This document shows, in pieces, positions 38,915 through 49,378 of a stretch of 64,000 nucleotides of DNA (its first letter is position 1; the number at the start of each line of letters is the position of its first letter). A model generated the notes under the pieces. It did not search any database and was not told the DNA's origin. It worked only from the letters and a program-made list of their open reading frames with translations. The position numbers and the translations under genes are program-made. Source of the stretch: Acerihabitans arboris (GTDB lineage: Bacteria; Pseudomonadota; Gammaproteobacteria; Enterobacterales; Enterobacteriaceae); assembly GCF_010131535.1 (NCBI RefSeq), contig NZ_WUBS01000015.1, positions 114,174 through 178,173 of the forward strand, given 5' to 3'.

Positions 38915-39880
38915 ATGAGACAGGAAAGATATGGCGTGCTGATGGTAAACCTGGGCACGCCCGAGGCGCCGACATCCCAGGCTGTAAAACGTTACCTGGC
39001 CGAATTTCTCAGCGACCGGCGCGTGGTGGATACCCCGCGCATCCTGTGGTGGCCTCTGCTGCGCGGCGTGATCCTGCCGCTGCGTTCACCCAGGGTGGCC
39101 AAACTGTATAAAAGCATCTGGATGGAGCAGGGGTCGCCGCTGATGGTGTTTTGCCGGCGCCAGCAGGCCGCCCTGGCCGCCGTATTGCCCGACGCGCAGG
39201 TGGAATTGGCGATGAGCTACGGTTCGCCGTCCCTGCCGGCGGCGCTGGAGCGCCTGCTGGGCGCCGGTATTACCAAACTGGTGATCCTGCCGCTCTACCC
39301 CCAGTACTCCAGCTCCACCAGCGCGTCCATTTGGGACGCGGTGGCCCGCATCCTGGCCGGCTATCGTTCACTGCCGTCCATCAGTTTTATCCGCGACTAC
39401 GCCGAGCATCCGGCCTACATCGCGGCGCTGGCGCAAAGCGTCAGGCGCTCTTTTGCCGAGCACGGCGAGCCGGATCGGCTGGTGATCTCGTTCCATGGCA
39501 TTCCGGTGCGCTACGCCCGCGAGGGGGACGACTATCCGCTGCGCTGCGAGGACACCCGCAGCGCGCTGGTCGCCGCGCTCGATTTGCCGCCGGAAAAAGT
39601 GATGATGACCTTCCAGTCGCGTTTTGGCCGCGATCCCTGGCTTTCGCCGGCTACCGACCTGACGCTCAAGGGTTTGCCGGCGCAGGGAATCAAACATATC
39701 CAGCTGATCTGTCCGGGTTTTTCCTCGGACTGCCTGGAGACGCTGGAAGAAATCAAGCAACAGAACCGCGAAATCTTCACCCATGCCGGCGGCGAAACCT
39801 TTCACTATATCCCGGCGCTGAATGACGAGCCCGTCCATATAGACCTGTTTCGTCAACTGGTTAGCGAGCAACTGCGCTAG
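38915..39880 (+). CDS. hemH: Ferrochelatase
   Basis: Inserts ferrous iron into protoporphyrin IX, the last step of protohaem synthesis; inner-membrane associated. The 321 residues (E. coli 320) begin [20 protein letters not shown]. The metal-binding His194 in [10 protein letters not shown] and the acidic partner in [17 protein letters not shown] are present, together with [17 protein letters not shown] follows AGGAAGGGCAGG. It is convergent with ybaL; E. coli has aes after hemH, absent here. Confidence 0.98.
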   Translation: MRQERYGVLMVNLGTPEAPTSQAVKRYLAEFLSDRRVVDTPRILWWPLLRGVILPLRSPRVAKLYKSIWMEQGSPLMVFCRRQQAALAAVLPDAQVELAMSYGSPSLPAALERLLGAGITKLVILPLYPQYSSSTSASIWDAVARILAGYRSLPSISFIRDYAEHPAYIAALAQSVRRSFAEHGEPDRLVISFHGIPVRYAREGDDYPLRCEDTRSALVAALDLPPEKVMMTFQSRFGRDPWLSPATDLTLKGLPAQGIKHIQLICPGFSSDCLETLEEIKQQNREIFTHAGGETFHYIPALNDEPVHIDLFRQLVSEQLR

Positions 39881-39973
39881 CGGTTATCCGCGGGCGATTG
39901 TATTCCACGTCGCAGGACGAGAACCGGGCCTCGCCCGCGACAGCTGGCGGGGAGGCTGCGGGCCGCAGCGGGT

Positions 39974-41644
39974 TCAGTAGGGGAGTTTGGCGGCGTCAAG
40001 CTGGAGCAGCGCAATCATGCTGGTGGCAATTTCCCGCTCGCCCATGACCACCTGGGTGGCGCCGCGTTCGGTAATATAAGCCACCTCGTCGTCATAATGC
40101 GCGCGCACGATAATACTCAGGTCCGGACGTTTTTCCCGCGCCAGGGCCACGATTTCCCCGGCCTCGAACCCATTGGGAATGGTCAGTAGCAGCCAGCGGG
40201 CGCAGTCCAGGCGCGCCAGGGACAGGATTTCCGGCTTGGCGGCATTGCCCAGCACCACGTTTATGCCCTGGTTGCGCAGCATATCCACCCGCGCCCGGGT
40301 GTTTTCAATCACCACCATCGGCATGCCCGCCTCGGCCAGCCTGGCGCCTATCAGGCTGCCGACCCGCCCGTAACCGACCAGCAGCGCATGGTGGCAAACC
40401 TCCAGGGGCAGCTGGGTTTCCTCACCCGGCTGCCGGTCGGTGGTTTCCTCGTCCCCGGGGTCATGCCGCGCCAGGTAGCGCTCCAGCAGGGCAAACATCA
40501 GCGGGTTGACCATAATCGACAGGATTGCCCCCGCCAGCACCAGGTTCTGCCCCTGCGGCGACAGCATGCCCAACGAGATCCCCAGCCCGGCAAGAATAAA
40601 GGCGAATTCACCGATTTGCGCCAGGCTTACCGAAATGGTCAGGGCGGTGCGGCGGGAATGGCCGAATAATTTTACCAGCGCAAAGGCCGCCGCCGACTTG
40701 CCGACCAGGATAATGGCCAGGGTGGCCAATACCGCCAGCGGTTCGTGGATGACGATCAGCGGGTCGAACAGCATGCCCACCGAGACAAAAAACAGCACCG
40801 CGAACGCGTCCCTCAGCGGCAGCGTATCGTGGGCGGCGCGATGGCTCAGCTCCGATTCGTTCAGTACCACGCCGGCGAAAAACGCGCCCAGGGCAAAAGA
40901 AACGCCGAACAGCTCGACCGCGCCAAAGGCGATGCCCAGCGCCATGGCCAGCACCGACAAGGTAAACAGTTCACGGGATCCGGTACTGGCGCTTTTGGCC
41001 AGCACCCAGGGCACCACCCGCCGCCCCACCACGATCATCAGCGTAATAAAGGCCGCTACCTTGCCCAGGGTAAGCGCGAGATCCAGCCACACTTGCCGCA
41101 TCGTCTCGCTTTCGCCGCCGAGCAGCTTGCCGTAGGCCGGCAGCAGGACCAGCGTCAGCACCATCACCAGATCTTCGACAATCAACCAGCCGATGGCGAT
41201 TTGGCCGCGCCGGCTGTCGATTAACTGCCGTTCCTCCAGCGCGCGCAGCAGCACCACGGTGCTGGCGGTAGACAGGCAAAGCCCGAATACCAGCCCATTG
41301 ACCAGAGTCCAGTGCATGACCGTGGAAAAGGTGATGCCCAGCAGGGTCGCCACCGCGATTTGGGCTATGGCGCCGGGAATGGCGATGGATTTTACCGCCA
41401 TCAGGTCTTTCAGGGAAAAATGCAGTCCCACGCCGAACATCAGCAAAATCACCCCCAGCTCGGCCAGCTCGGGAGCCAGCGAGGTATCGGCGACAAAACC
41501 GGGGGTATGGGGACCGACCAGTACGCCGGCCACCAGGTAACCCACCAGAGGGGAAATGCGAAAGCGGTTAGCCAGGATGCCTAGCAGGAAAGCCAGGACC
41601 AGGCCTCCGACAATGGTATTGATGAGCGGTGTGGCATGATGCAT
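39974..41644 (-). CDS. ybaL: CPA2-family cation:proton antiporter YbaL
   Basis: Putative inner-membrane potassium/proton antiporter of the KefB/RosB type, 556 residues. About twelve to thirteen membrane helices occupy 1-390, with the conserved GVILLMFGVGLHFSLKDL and GWLIVEDLVMVLTLVLLPAY. The C-terminal RCK-N/TrkA-N NAD-binding domain follows (about 415-535) and begins HALLVGYGRVGSLIGARLAE. Substrate is known only by family. It is the last gene of the ybaP-ybaK-fsr-ybaL strand group but separated by 225 bases and probably transcribed on its own. Confidence 0.93.
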   Translation of the reverse strand: MHHATPLINTIVGGLVLAFLLGILANRFRISPLVGYLVAGVLVGPHTPGFVADTSLAPELAELGVILLMFGVGLHFSLKDLMAVKSIAIPGAIAQIAVATLLGITFSTVMHWTLVNGLVFGLCLSTASTVVLLRALEERQLIDSRRGQIAIGWLIVEDLVMVLTLVLLPAYGKLLGGESETMRQVWLDLALTLGKVAAFITLMIVVGRRVVPWVLAKSASTGSRELFTLSVLAMALGIAFGAVELFGVSFALGAFFAGVVLNESELSHRAAHDTLPLRDAFAVLFFVSVGMLFDPLIVIHEPLAVLATLAIILVGKSAAAFALVKLFGHSRRTALTISVSLAQIGEFAFILAGLGISLGMLSPQGQNLVLAGAILSIMVNPLMFALLERYLARHDPGDEETTDRQPGEETQLPLEVCHHALLVGYGRVGSLIGARLAEAGMPMVVIENTRARVDMLRNQGINVVLGNAAKPEILSLARLDCARWLLLTIPNGFEAGEIVALAREKRPDLSIIVRAHYDDEVAYITERGATQVVMGEREIATSMIALLQLDAAKLPY

Positions 41645-41827
41645 CCCGACTCCTTGAACAGGGGTGTTAGAAACAAAGATTTACATATTGAGTTTATGGC
41701 ATTCGATGGGCTTTTGTGTAGGAATTTATGGTAAATAGGGTAAAAAAAGGGTTTTGTGACAAAAAAATGGCCAAGACGAGGGTTTCGTCACTCTTTCGGC
41801 GTTATTTCCAGCGGGGCATGGCCTGGA

Positions 41828-41858
41828 GTTTCCCACCGAAACAGTTTCAGTGGGAAAC
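41828..41858. repeat. Hairpin downstream of fsr
   Basis: Arms GTTTCCCAC / GTGGGAAAC enclose an inner GAAAC-A-GTTTC pairing. It starts 12 bases past the fsr stop and is a likely end signal, but no T run follows on the minus strand. Confidence 0.6.
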
Positions 41859-41869
41859 AAAAGGGCCTT

Positions 41870-43072
41870 CTAGCTACTATCGGGCAGAAAAGCGGTGAGA
41901 ATACCCAGTAAAGGCAGGAATGAGCAGATTTGGTATACGTATTCGATACTGGTGATATCGGCAATATGGCCCAGCACCGCCGCTCCCAATCCGCCCATGC
42001 CGAAGGCAAAGCCGAAAAACAGCCCCGAGACCATGCCGATCCTGCCGGGCAGCAGCTCTTGGGCATACACCAGGATGGCGGAAAATGCCGATGCGATAAT
42101 CACGCCGATAAACAGGGTAAGCACGCCGGTGACGGCCAGGGACGCATAGGGCAACATCAGGGTAAAGGGCGTCACGCCAAGAATCGATCCCCAGATCACG
42201 TATTTACGTCCTATACGATCGCCGACCGGCCCGCCGATCACGGTACCCACCGCCACCGCGAACAGAAACGCAAACAGGTGCATCTGCGCCGCCTGCACCG
42301 ACAGGCCGAATTTGTGCATCAGGTAAAAGGTGTAATAACTGCTGATGCTGGTGAGATAAAAGTATTTGGAGAAAATCAACACCAGCAGCACGGTAATGGC
42401 CCAGGCCACCCGCCGGGCAGGCAGCCGCGATACGTTTGGGTGTTGGACGCGCCTGGCCGCCGGCGCCTTGATGGCGCCGCGATACCATTTACCCACCTGC
42501 AGCAAAATCACGGTAGCCAGCAGCGCCGCCAGCGCAAACCAGGCAATATGCCCTTTGCCGTAGGGAGCAATCAACAGCGCCGCCAGCAGCGGCCCAAGCG
42601 AGGCGCCGAAATTGCCGCCGACCTGGAACAGCGACTGGGCCAGGCCGTGCCGGCCGCCGGAGGCCATCCGCGCCACCCTTGACGATTCGGGATGAAACAC
42701 CGACGAGCCGGTGCCCACCAGCGCCGACGCCAGCAATACCATCGGAAAGCTGGTCGCCGCCGCCATCAGCAAGATGCCGCACAGGGTAAAGCCCATGCCG
42801 ACAGGCAGCGAGTAGGGCTGCGGATACTTATCGGTAAAGCTGCCAATCAGCGGTTGCAGCAACGAGGCGGTAATCTGGTAGGTGAGGGTAATCATCCCGA
42901 CCTGGGTAAAGCTCAGCGAAAACGACGCCTGCAGCAACGGGTAAATCGCCAGGATCAGCGCTTGAATCATGTCGTTCAGCAGATGGGCGACGCTAATGGC
43001 GGCCAGGACCGGAAACAGCGTGCGCTGCCCGGTAGCGATCGGTTTCAGCGGTTCGGCGGCGCGAAGGGTCAT
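41870..43072 (-). CDS. fsr: Major-facilitator transporter Fsr (fosmidomycin resistance family)
   Basis: Twelve-helix inner-membrane exporter; the E. coli protein confers fosmidomycin resistance. It has 400 residues with typical MFS signatures: [19 protein letters not shown] between helices 2 and 3 and [17 protein letters not shown] between 8 and 9. The ATG shares an ATGA with the ybaK stop, so the two are likely co-translated. In E. coli ushA lies between fsr and ybaK; here it is missing and the genes touch. Confidence 0.96.
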   Translation of the reverse strand: MTLRAAEPLKPIATGQRTLFPVLAAISVAHLLNDMIQALILAIYPLLQASFSLSFTQVGMITLTYQITASLLQPLIGSFTDKYPQPYSLPVGMGFTLCGILLMAAATSFPMVLLASALVGTGSSVFHPESSRVARMASGGRHGLAQSLFQVGGNFGASLGPLLAALLIAPYGKGHIAWFALAALLATVILLQVGKWYRGAIKAPAARRVQHPNVSRLPARRVAWAITVLLVLIFSKYFYLTSISSYYTFYLMHKFGLSVQAAQMHLFAFLFAVAVGTVIGGPVGDRIGRKYVIWGSILGVTPFTLMLPYASLAVTGVLTLFIGVIIASAFSAILVYAQELLPGRIGMVSGLFFGFAFGMGGLGAAVLGHIADITSIEYVYQICSFLPLLGILTAFLPDSS

Positions 43073-43575
43073 GCTGGGGTGGTAACCTTATCCTGGCCGT
43101 CGCGTTTAGCGATATCGGCAAAGGTCGCCGACAGCAGATGGCCCAAATCAGCCGGGCTGAGCTCGATATCCAGCCCGCGTTTACCGCCAGAGACAAAGAT
43201 TGTGGCGAATGCCCGCGCCGGCGCGTCAATCACCGTCGGCAGCCGTTTTTTCTGCCCCAGCGGGCTGATGCCGCCGACCAGGTAGCCGGTGGTTTTTTGC
43301 GCCAGCATGGGATCGGCCATTTCGGCTTTTTTGGCGCCCAGCGCTTTGGCGACTTTTTTTAGATCCAGTTGCAGCGCCACCGGCGTGATCGCCACCGCCA
43401 GTTGCCTGGCCTCTCCGTTCAACGCCACCAGCAGGGTTTTATAGACCTGGGCGGCGTCCAGGCCCAGTTTGCTGACCGCTTCCTCGCCGAAGTGGATTTC
43501 ATCGCTGTCATGCTGGTAAGGATGAAGGGTAAAGGCGATATGGTTTTTTTCTAATAAATTAACCGCAGGCGTCAT
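43069..43575 (-). CDS. ybaK: Cys-tRNA(Pro)/Cys-tRNA(Cys) deacylase YbaK
   Basis: Removes Cys wrongly charged on tRNA-Pro. It has 168 residues (E. coli 159) from [20 protein letters not shown]. The conserved block [12 protein letters not shown] (about 46-57) contains the catalytic Lys, and [21 protein letters not shown] and [14 protein letters not shown] are intact. The start at 43575 fits E. coli; 56 residues of open frame upstream are unrelated. The last residues after AKRDGQDK extend into the fsr start (ATGA overlap). Confidence 0.96.
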   Translation of the reverse strand: MTPAVNLLEKNHIAFTLHPYQHDSDEIHFGEEAVSKLGLDAAQVYKTLLVALNGEARQLAVAITPVALQLDLKKVAKALGAKKAEMADPMLAQKTTGYLVGGISPLGQKKRLPTVIDAPARAFATIFVSGGKRGLDIELSPADLGHLLSATFADIAKRDGQDKVTTPA

Positions 43576-43675
43576 GACATCGTCCCGAACACTGAATTGA
43601 TACTTCTTGCATAAATAATAATTCAGGTTAACGCAGCCGGGGCGGTGGGTAAATGCCCCGGTGGAGAAAAAGGAC

Positions 43676-44476
43676 TCAGCGTTGCAGCAACGATGGCAAA
43701 CTTTCCGCGCCGTACAGGTGCAGGGCGCCCACCGCCACGACATATCCCCCGGCGGGCAGGTCTTCCAGCCGTTGTTTCCAGCGCAGGTTGCGCTCGGTCA
43801 TCAGGTAATGATAAAGGTCGGCGCTAAAGGTGGAGGGAAAGGCTTTTGCCAGGTTTACCGGCCGGCTGTTCAGCCACCAGCCGATCATGGTTTGCAGCAG
43901 GCGCGCGTTGGTATGCCAGTGGCGCAGGGTATCCTGCAGCAGGGCGGCGCCCTGATCCGGCAACTGCAGCAGCAGGTCCAGCTGCTCTTCCGGTCCTTCG
44001 AGCTCAATCACCGGCTTGTCCATGTCCCTGGCCGCCTGGATCAGCTGATAATCGATGCCGTAGGCGGCGCGCAGTCCCAGCCGCTCGGCCTGGCGGGCCT
44101 GCAGCATCAGCGCTACCCGCCAGGCGGGCAGCGTCGACATGGCCTCTTCATCCAGATCGTATTCCTTACACAGGCCGCTGAGGATGCCATAGTGCCCGGG
44201 CGAAAGACGTGCGCTGAGCGGCGTGTCAACCGGCGGGATATTGGCCAGCGGCGAACCGATGGTGATATCCGCTTCCACCACCAGGGCCGTGGCCTGCCGC
44301 AGGAGGAATAACAGGCGCGCGGGCAGCGGCGCCATATCCTTGGTGCCCATATGGATGCTGCCCACCATATGCAGCCGGCGATGATCGGCGAGGCTGACGT
44401 CCATGCCCGGCCAGGCATACAGGGGCGGCGGGGCAAAGCCCAGCAAAGTGGCCATGCGCCGTAATAAGGTCCTCAT
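43676..44476 (-). CDS. ybaP: TraB/GumN-family protein YbaP
   Basis: Protein of the TraB/GumN superfamily; E. coli YbaP is uncharacterised. It has 266 residues. Family motifs [14 protein letters not shown] and, near the C-terminus, [10 protein letters not shown] (metal-binding GxxH pairs of the Tiki/TraB fold) are present, suggesting a metal-dependent hydrolase. A weak hydrophobic N-terminus ([13 protein letters not shown]) could be a signal anchor. The E. coli interval between ybaK and ybaP holds the small RNA chiX. I do not see it in the 100 bases here, only a hairpin CCGGGGC / GCCCCGG. Confidence 0.9.
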   Translation of the reverse strand: MRTLLRRMATLLGFAPPPLYAWPGMDVSLADHRRLHMVGSIHMGTKDMAPLPARLLFLLRQATALVVEADITIGSPLANIPPVDTPLSARLSPGHYGILSGLCKEYDLDEEAMSTLPAWRVALMLQARQAERLGLRAAYGIDYQLIQAARDMDKPVIELEGPEEQLDLLLQLPDQGAALLQDTLRHWHTNARLLQTMIGWWLNSRPVNLAKAFPSTFSADLYHYLMTERNLRWKQRLEDLPAGGYVVAVGALHLYGAESLPSLLQR

Positions 44477-44535
44477 TGCATACCGCTCCCGTCGCGTGCT
44501 AAGTGTTTTGATGATATTACCGTCAGTGTATGACG

Positions 44536-47046
44536 TTATGCTTTAGGCTTAAAGCGGATCAGCCGGTTGGCATTGCTGACCACGGTAATGGACGACAACG
44601 CCATCGCCGCCCCCGCCACCACCGGGCTGAGCAGCGTGCCGGTGAAGGGGTAGAGGATCCCGGCGGCGATGGGGATGCCCAGGACATTATAGATAAACGC
44701 GCCGAGCAGGTTTTGCTTCATATTGCGCAGCGTGGCTTTGGCTATCGCCAGCGCGTCGGCCACCCCGTGCAGGCTCTGGCGCATCAGGGTGATGGCGGCG
44801 GTTTCGATGGCCACATCGCTGCCGCCGCCCATGGCAATGCCGACCTCCGCCTGCGCCAGCGCCGGCGCATCGTTAATGCCGTCGCCAATCATGGCCACCC
44901 GGTGCCCCTGCCGTTGCAGCATTTTAATCGCCGCCGCCTTACCGTCCGGCAGGACGCCCGCGATCACCCGGTCGATACCGGCTTCTTTCGCGACCACGCC
45001 GGCGGTGGCAGGATTGTCGCCGGTCAGCATCACCAGGGTATAGCCCTGGGCGTGCAGCCGGCGCAGCGCCGCCGCGCTGTCGTCGCGCAGCGGGTCGCGG
45101 ATGGCGAACAGCGCCGCGGCCTTGCCGTCCAGGGCCAGCAGCACCGGGGTGGCGCCCTGCGCCGACCAGAAAGCGATACGGGGCTCAAGATCGGCGATAT
45201 TGACCTGCTGTTGCGCCAGCAGCGCGCTGTTGCCGAGCAAAGCCTGGCGACCCGCGACGTCGCCGCTGACGCCCAGCCCGCGCAGGGTGCGGAAGCCGCC
45301 CACCCCGGCCAGCGCCCGCGGTCCGGCATGCTCCACCAGGGCATGGGCCAGGGGATGGTTGGAGCCTTGTTCCAGCGCGGCGGCGATGGCCACCATCTCA
45401 TCTGTGGCAACACCGGCCGCCGGTTCAACCGCCACCACCCTGGGACGTCCTTCCGTCAGCGTACCTGTTTTGTCGAACACCAGGGTATCAAGCGTGGTGG
45501 CATGTTGCAGCGCGTCGGCATCGCGCACCAGCACGCCGAACTCCGCCGCGCGCCCGATGCCCGCGATAATGGACATGGGCGTGGCGAGCCCCAGGGCGCA
45601 GGGGCAGGCGATAATCAGCACCGTGGTGGCGATCACCAGGGTGTAGACGATGTGCGGCTGCGGGCCGACCAGAAACCAGATGGCCGCGCTGATAACGGCT
45701 ATCGCCACCACGGCGGGCACAAACACCGCCGAGATGCGATCCGCCAGCCGGCCGATGGCCGGTTTGCTGCTCTGCGCCTGGCGTACCAGGCGAATGATGC
45801 GCGCCAGCGTGGTCTGGCTGCCGATAGCGTCGGCCCGGAACAGTACGCTGCCGTCCTGCGCCACGGTGCCGGCGTGGATTTTTTCGCCGGTGGATTTATG
45901 CCGCGCCGCCGGCTCGCCGGTCAGCATGGATTCATCCAGCCAGATTTCGCCCTGGGTAATTTCACCGTCCACCGGCACCCGATCGCCGGTGGTCAGCCTC
46001 AGGGTCATGCCCAAACGCACCTCGGCCAGCGGCAGGGTGCGTTCGCCATTGGCATCGACCACCCTGGCCATGGGCGGGGTCAGATCCAGCAGGCGTTCCA
46101 GCGCCTGGGACGAACGCTGGCGCGCGCGTTGCTCCAAGGCGTGGCCCAGGTTGATCAGGCCGATGATCATCGCGCTGGCCTCGAAATAGAGGTGACGCGC
46201 CATCATCGGAAAAATATCCGGCCACAGCGCGACGCTGATGGAATAGAGCCAGGCGGCGCCGGTGCCCAACGCCACCAGGGTATCCATGGTGGCGCTGCCG
46301 GTGCGCAGGCTCTTCCAGGCGCTGCGGTAAAAATGGCCGCCGGCGATCACCATCACCGCCAGCGTAATAACACCGATCGCCAGCCACGGCGGGCGGCTGT
46401 CGGGCGTCAGGGTCATGCCGCCGCCGAACAGTCCCCAGGCCATCAGCGGCGCCCCAAGCGACAGGGCCAGCGCCGATTGCCAGCAAAAACGCCGCGTTGC
46501 CTGCCGTGCGGTTTGCTGCTGGCGCTCGCGCCGCAGGATGTCATCCTGGATGATTTCCGCGCTGTAGCCGGCGTGCTCCACGGCGGCAATCAGCGCCGCG
46601 CCGTCCGGCGCGCCCAGCACCAGGGCGCTGCGCTCCGCCAGATTAACCCGCGCCTGCCCGACGCCCGGCACCTGCTGCAACGCCCGCTCGACGCGCGAAA
46701 CGCAGCTGGCGCAGCTCATGCCGCCGATCAGCAGATGCACGCTGTCATCGGAATCCATATTTGCCGGAGGTAAGGTCGCCGCTGCCAGAGAGTCCGGCGC
46801 TGCAGTGTTGCCTGTCAGCGGCTCAGTTTTTGGGTGGACGGCGCTCCCGTCCAGGCTGGCATGGTAGCCTGCCTGCTCTACCGCCTGGATCAGATCCGGG
46901 GCGGCCGCGCTGCCGGTGACCGTGGCATGATCCAGCGCCACCTGAGCGCTCTGCACATCGGCGCGGGACTCGAGGGTTTCCCTGACTCGTTTAATACAGT
47001 GTTCGCAGGATAGGCCCCGTAGGGCGAGTACAGTGGTCTGTGACAT
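44536..47046 (-). CDS. copA: Copper-exporting P-type ATPase CopA
   Basis: P1B-type ATPase exporting Cu(I) across the inner membrane. It has 836 residues (E. coli 834). Two N-terminal metal-binding domains carry Cys14/Cys17 (SCEHC) and Cys112/Cys115 (SCASC). Then come membrane helices, the actuator loop [10 protein letters not shown], the metal-transport motif CPC in [13 protein letters not shown], the phosphorylation motif DKTGT and hinge [10 protein letters not shown]. Codons 71-73 (C CCA AAA) form the same kind of slippery site as in E. coli copA (separate entry). It is divergent from cueR, with a CueR-type promoter between. Confidence 0.98.
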   Translation of the reverse strand: MSQTTVLALRGLSCEHCIKRVRETLESRADVQSAQVALDHATVTGSAAAPDLIQAVEQAGYHASLDGSAVHPKTEPLTGNTAAPDSLAAATLPPANMDSDDSVHLLIGGMSCASCVSRVERALQQVPGVGQARVNLAERSALVLGAPDGAALIAAVEHAGYSAEIIQDDILRRERQQQTARQATRRFCWQSALALSLGAPLMAWGLFGGGMTLTPDSRPPWLAIGVITLAVMVIAGGHFYRSAWKSLRTGSATMDTLVALGTGAAWLYSISVALWPDIFPMMARHLYFEASAMIIGLINLGHALEQRARQRSSQALERLLDLTPPMARVVDANGERTLPLAEVRLGMTLRLTTGDRVPVDGEITQGEIWLDESMLTGEPAARHKSTGEKIHAGTVAQDGSVLFRADAIGSQTTLARIIRLVRQAQSSKPAIGRLADRISAVFVPAVVAIAVISAAIWFLVGPQPHIVYTLVIATTVLIIACPCALGLATPMSIIAGIGRAAEFGVLVRDADALQHATTLDTLVFDKTGTLTEGRPRVVAVEPAAGVATDEMVAIAAALEQGSNHPLAHALVEHAGPRALAGVGGFRTLRGLGVSGDVAGRQALLGNSALLAQQQVNIADLEPRIAFWSAQGATPVLLALDGKAAALFAIRDPLRDDSAAALRRLHAQGYTLVMLTGDNPATAGVVAKEAGIDRVIAGVLPDGKAAAIKMLQRQGHRVAMIGDGINDAPALAQAEVGIAMGGGSDVAIETAAITLMRQSLHGVADALAIAKATLRNMKQNLLGAFIYNVLGIPIAAGILYPFTGTLLSPVVAGAAMALSSITVVSNANRLIRFKPKA
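46780..46834 (-). promoter_or_regulatory. Programmed -1 frameshift site in copA (CopA(Z) production)
   Basis: On the coding strand the heptamer C CCA AAA spans 46834 to 46828 in the correct phase. After a -1 slip the next codons are AAC and TGA (46825-46823), giving a 74-residue protein: the first metal-binding domain alone. A hairpin can form just downstream (CGCTG with CAGCG, 13-base loop, or GCCGCTG with a later CAGCGGC). E. coli copA uses CCCAAAG with the same outcome (70 residues). Confidence 0.8.
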
Positions 47047-47138
47047 TGAGGACTCCTTAATGAAAAGCGGTCCGCCGCTCCCGTTGACGCAGAGGTGACG
47101 AACAGGTTGACGAACTGATGGAAAAGTCGTTGTAATAG

Positions 47139-47169
47139 AGCTTAAACCTTACCGCAAGGGGAAGGTCAA
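47139..47169 (-). promoter_or_regulatory. CueR-activated promoter of copA
   Basis: Read on the minus strand: TTGACC (47169-47164), an unusually long 19-base spacer and TAAGCT. The spacer holds the dyad ACCTTCCCC...GGTAAGGT (47146-47166). Long-spacer promoters with this dyad are the MerR-family/CueR type, and E. coli copA is nearly identical. Confidence 0.92.
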
Positions 47170-47178
47170 GGGGGAAAG

Positions 47179-47592
47179 ATGAATATCAGCGACGTGGCGA
47201 AAAAAACCGGTTTAACCAGCAAGGCGATTCGTTTTTATGAAGAGAAAGCGCTGGTAACGCCGCCGGTTCGGCGGGATAACGGTTATCGCAGCTACAACGC
47301 CCGCCATGTGGAGGAGTTAACGTTATTGCGCCAGGCGCGGCTGGTGGGGTTTAACCTGGACGAATGCCGCGAGCTGGTGGCGCTGTTCAACGATCCGCTG
47401 CGCCACAGCGCCGATGTCAAGGCGCGTACCCTGAGCAAGGTTAAGGACATCGAGCGCCATATCGAAGAACTTAACGCCATGCGCCGGCACTTATTGGCCC
47501 TGGCGGCAAGCTGCCCCGGCGACGACAGCGCCGATTGCCCGATTATCAATAACCTGTCGGGATGCTGCGCCGCCGATACCCAGCCGGGCTGA
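47179..47592 (+). CDS. cueR: Copper-responsive MerR-family regulator CueR
   Basis: Cu(I)/Ag(I)/Au(I) sensor that activates copA and cueO. The 137 residues (E. coli 135) have an N-terminal MerR winged helix ([20 protein letters not shown]), a long dimerisation helix and metal ligands Cys112 and Cys120 in the [11 protein letters not shown] loop. The C-terminal CC pair follows (GCCAAD). ATG follows GGGGGAAAG. It is divergent from copA, 132 bases apart. Confidence 0.98.
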   Translation: MNISDVAKKTGLTSKAIRFYEEKALVTPPVRRDNGYRSYNARHVEELTLLRQARLVGFNLDECRELVALFNDPLRHSADVKARTLSKVKDIERHIEELNAMRRHLLALAASCPGDDSADCPIINNLSGCCAADTQPG

Positions 47593-47714
47593 ATGCCGGA
47601 CCGCCTTGCCAGGGCGCGTGCCCATCCAGGGCGAACGCCAGCTTGCGCCGGCAATATCGGCCTCTATCGTCTTGCGGTGGGCGATCCGGGGTAGCGGCCC
47701 AGCCGCGGGCAATA

Positions 47715-48173
47715 TCAGCTATTTTCGTCGCGCGGGCGCACCCGCAGCGTAATGCCGTCCACCGCGATCACCTCCACCTGGGTGCCCATGGCCAGATCCG
47801 TATCGCAGCGCGCGCGCCAGGTACTGTCGCCGATGCGCACCCGGCCCACGCCGTTGACCAGGGGTTCCGACAGGACGGTCTTGACGCCGATAAGCTGGTC
47901 GCCGCGCCGGTTCAGCAGCGACGCCGGATAAGTCTTGCTGCGCGTGCGCAGCCAGTACCACCAGCCCAGCGCCGCGCAGATGGTCAGCAGCGCAAACATC
48001 GCGCCCTGCCATTCCCAGTCCAACGGCACCACCCAGACCGCCAGCCCGACCAGCACCGCGGCAATGCCGCTCCATAGCATATATCCGCTGGCGCCCAGCA
48101 TTTCCGCCGCCAACAGCAGGCCGCCAAGCGAAATCCAAAACCAGTGCGGATTATACAGCAGCGCGGCCAGCAT
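47715..48173 (-). CDS. ybbJ: NfeD-like membrane protein YbbJ
   Basis: Small inner-membrane protein that partners stomatin/SPFH proteins. The 152 residues contain three hydrophobic segments (about 9-27, 30-50, 57-75) and a C-terminal OB-like NfeD domain with the block [20 protein letters not shown]. It starts 2 bases after the qmcA stop on the same strand, so the pair is almost certainly one operon, as in E. coli. Confidence 0.94.
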   Translation of the reverse strand: MLAALLYNPHWFWISLGGLLLAAEMLGASGYMLWSGIAAVLVGLAVWVVPLDWEWQGAMFALLTICAALGWWYWLRTRSKTYPASLLNRRGDQLIGVKTVLSEPLVNGVGRVRIGDSTWRARCDTDLAMGTQVEVIAVDGITLRVRPRDENS

Positions 48174-48175
48174 GT

Positions 48176-49090
48176 TTATTTACCCCGGCCGGTTTTACTT
48201 TCACCGAGCAGCTCGGCGATGCCGCCGATGGCGCCCATCAGGTTGCTGGCTTCCAGCGGCATCATGATGACCTTACTGTTGTTGGCGGAGCCGATATGCT
48301 TCAGGGCATCGGTATATTTTTGCGCCACGAAGTAGTTAATAGCCTGTATATTGCCCGCCGCAATGGCCTCGGACACCATCTTGGTGGCCCTGGCTTCCGC
48401 CTCGGCGGCGCGCTCGCGGGCTTCCGCCTGCAGGAATGCCGCCTGCCGTTCGCCTTCGGCGTTAAGGATCTGGGACTGTTTTTCGCCTTCGGCGCGTAAA
48501 ATGGCCGCCTGGCGCACGCCTTCCGCTTCCAGGATATTGGCGCGTTTGGTTCGTTCGGCCCTCATCTGCGCGTTCATCGCGGCAATCATCTCGACGGGAG
48601 GACGCACGTCGCGGATTTCGATACGGGTAACCTTGATGCCCCAGGGGCTGGTGGCCTCGTCGACAATATGCAGCAGGCGGGTATTGATGCCGTCGCGCTG
48701 CGACAGCATTTCGTCCAGCTCCATGGATCCGAGCACCGTACGGATGTTGGTCATGGTCAGGTTAAGTATGGCCTGCTGCAGGTTGCTCACCTCATAGGCC
48801 GCGCGCGCCGGGTCGACTACCTGGATAAAACACACGGCGTCGATGGTCACGTTGGCGTTATCCTTGGAAATGATCTCCTGGGAGGGGATATCCAGCACCT
48901 GCTCCATCATGTTGATTTTGCGGCCCACCCGGTCCATAAACGGCACCACCAGGTTTAGCCCCGGCTTTAGCGTGAGGGTATAGCGGCCGAAACGCTCGAC
49001 CGTCCATTGGTAACCCTGGGGGACGATTTTTATCCCCGCCCAGACAATGATCAGGGCCAGGACAATAATAATGGGAATAACCGTCATCAT
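48176..49090 (-). CDS. qmcA: SPFH/stomatin-family protein QmcA
   Basis: Inner-membrane SPFH protein implicated in membrane protein quality control near FtsH. It has 304 residues (E. coli 305): an N-terminal anchor (about 4-26), the SPFH domain ([21 protein letters not shown] to about 190) and a long Ala/Glu-rich coiled-coil ([20 protein letters not shown]). Start 49090 (MMTVIPIII) was chosen because it aligns with E. coli and has GGAG nine bases upstream. An ATG at 49105 in the same frame lies within a 14-bp tandem duplication of that ribosome-site region. Confidence 0.95.
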   Translation of the reverse strand: MMTVIPIIIVLALIIVWAGIKIVPQGYQWTVERFGRYTLTLKPGLNLVVPFMDRVGRKINMMEQVLDIPSQEIISKDNANVTIDAVCFIQVVDPARAAYEVSNLQQAILNLTMTNIRTVLGSMELDEMLSQRDGINTRLLHIVDEATSPWGIKVTRIEIRDVRPPVEMIAAMNAQMRAERTKRANILEAEGVRQAAILRAEGEKQSQILNAEGERQAAFLQAEARERAAEAEARATKMVSEAIAAGNIQAINYFVAQKYTDALKHIGSANNSKVIMMPLEASNLMGAIGGIAELLGESKTGRGK

Positions 49091-49091
49091 T

Positions 49092-49119
49092 GGTGAAATC
49101 TCCATGGTGAAATCTCCAT
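49092..49119. repeat. 14-bp tandem duplication at the qmcA start
   Basis: The plus-strand sequence GGTGAAATCTCCAT occurs twice without gap (49092-49105 and 49106-49119). On the coding strand each copy is ATGGAGATTTCACC, so both the Shine-Dalgarno GGAG and an upstream ATG are doubled. The first copy's ATG opens a 10-codon frame ending in TGA close to the true start. Confidence 0.9.
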
Positions 49120-49378
49120 TTCATGAAAGAAAGCATTAACACAAATTACCGCGGCCGGTGCGAAATCATATTCACATCGCATATAGCATGACATAACATT
49201 TTCAACGCTAACTTAATAGTACGCTTTTGCCGGGGCAATGACGCGCAAGTCGAGGGGAATCAGTGACGCAGACACGTATTTAATGCGCGTCGGGCAGGAT
49301 AAATGCCCGCCCGTACCCTCAATCGGCAGGGCGGAGTGCGGCCTGCGGCGCACGCCGGGCAGCATCGGCCCGGTATCG

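Noticed and set aside
43576..43675. chiX small RNA between ybaK and ybaP
   Set aside because: Neither the chiX seed region nor its T-rich terminator hairpin is visible in these 100 bases.
44530..46773. A 747-codon open frame on the plus strand antisense to copA
   Set aside because: It mirrors a GC-rich real gene with all P-type ATPase motifs on the other strand. Its translation is Gln/His/Arg-rich with no domain, so it is a shadow frame.
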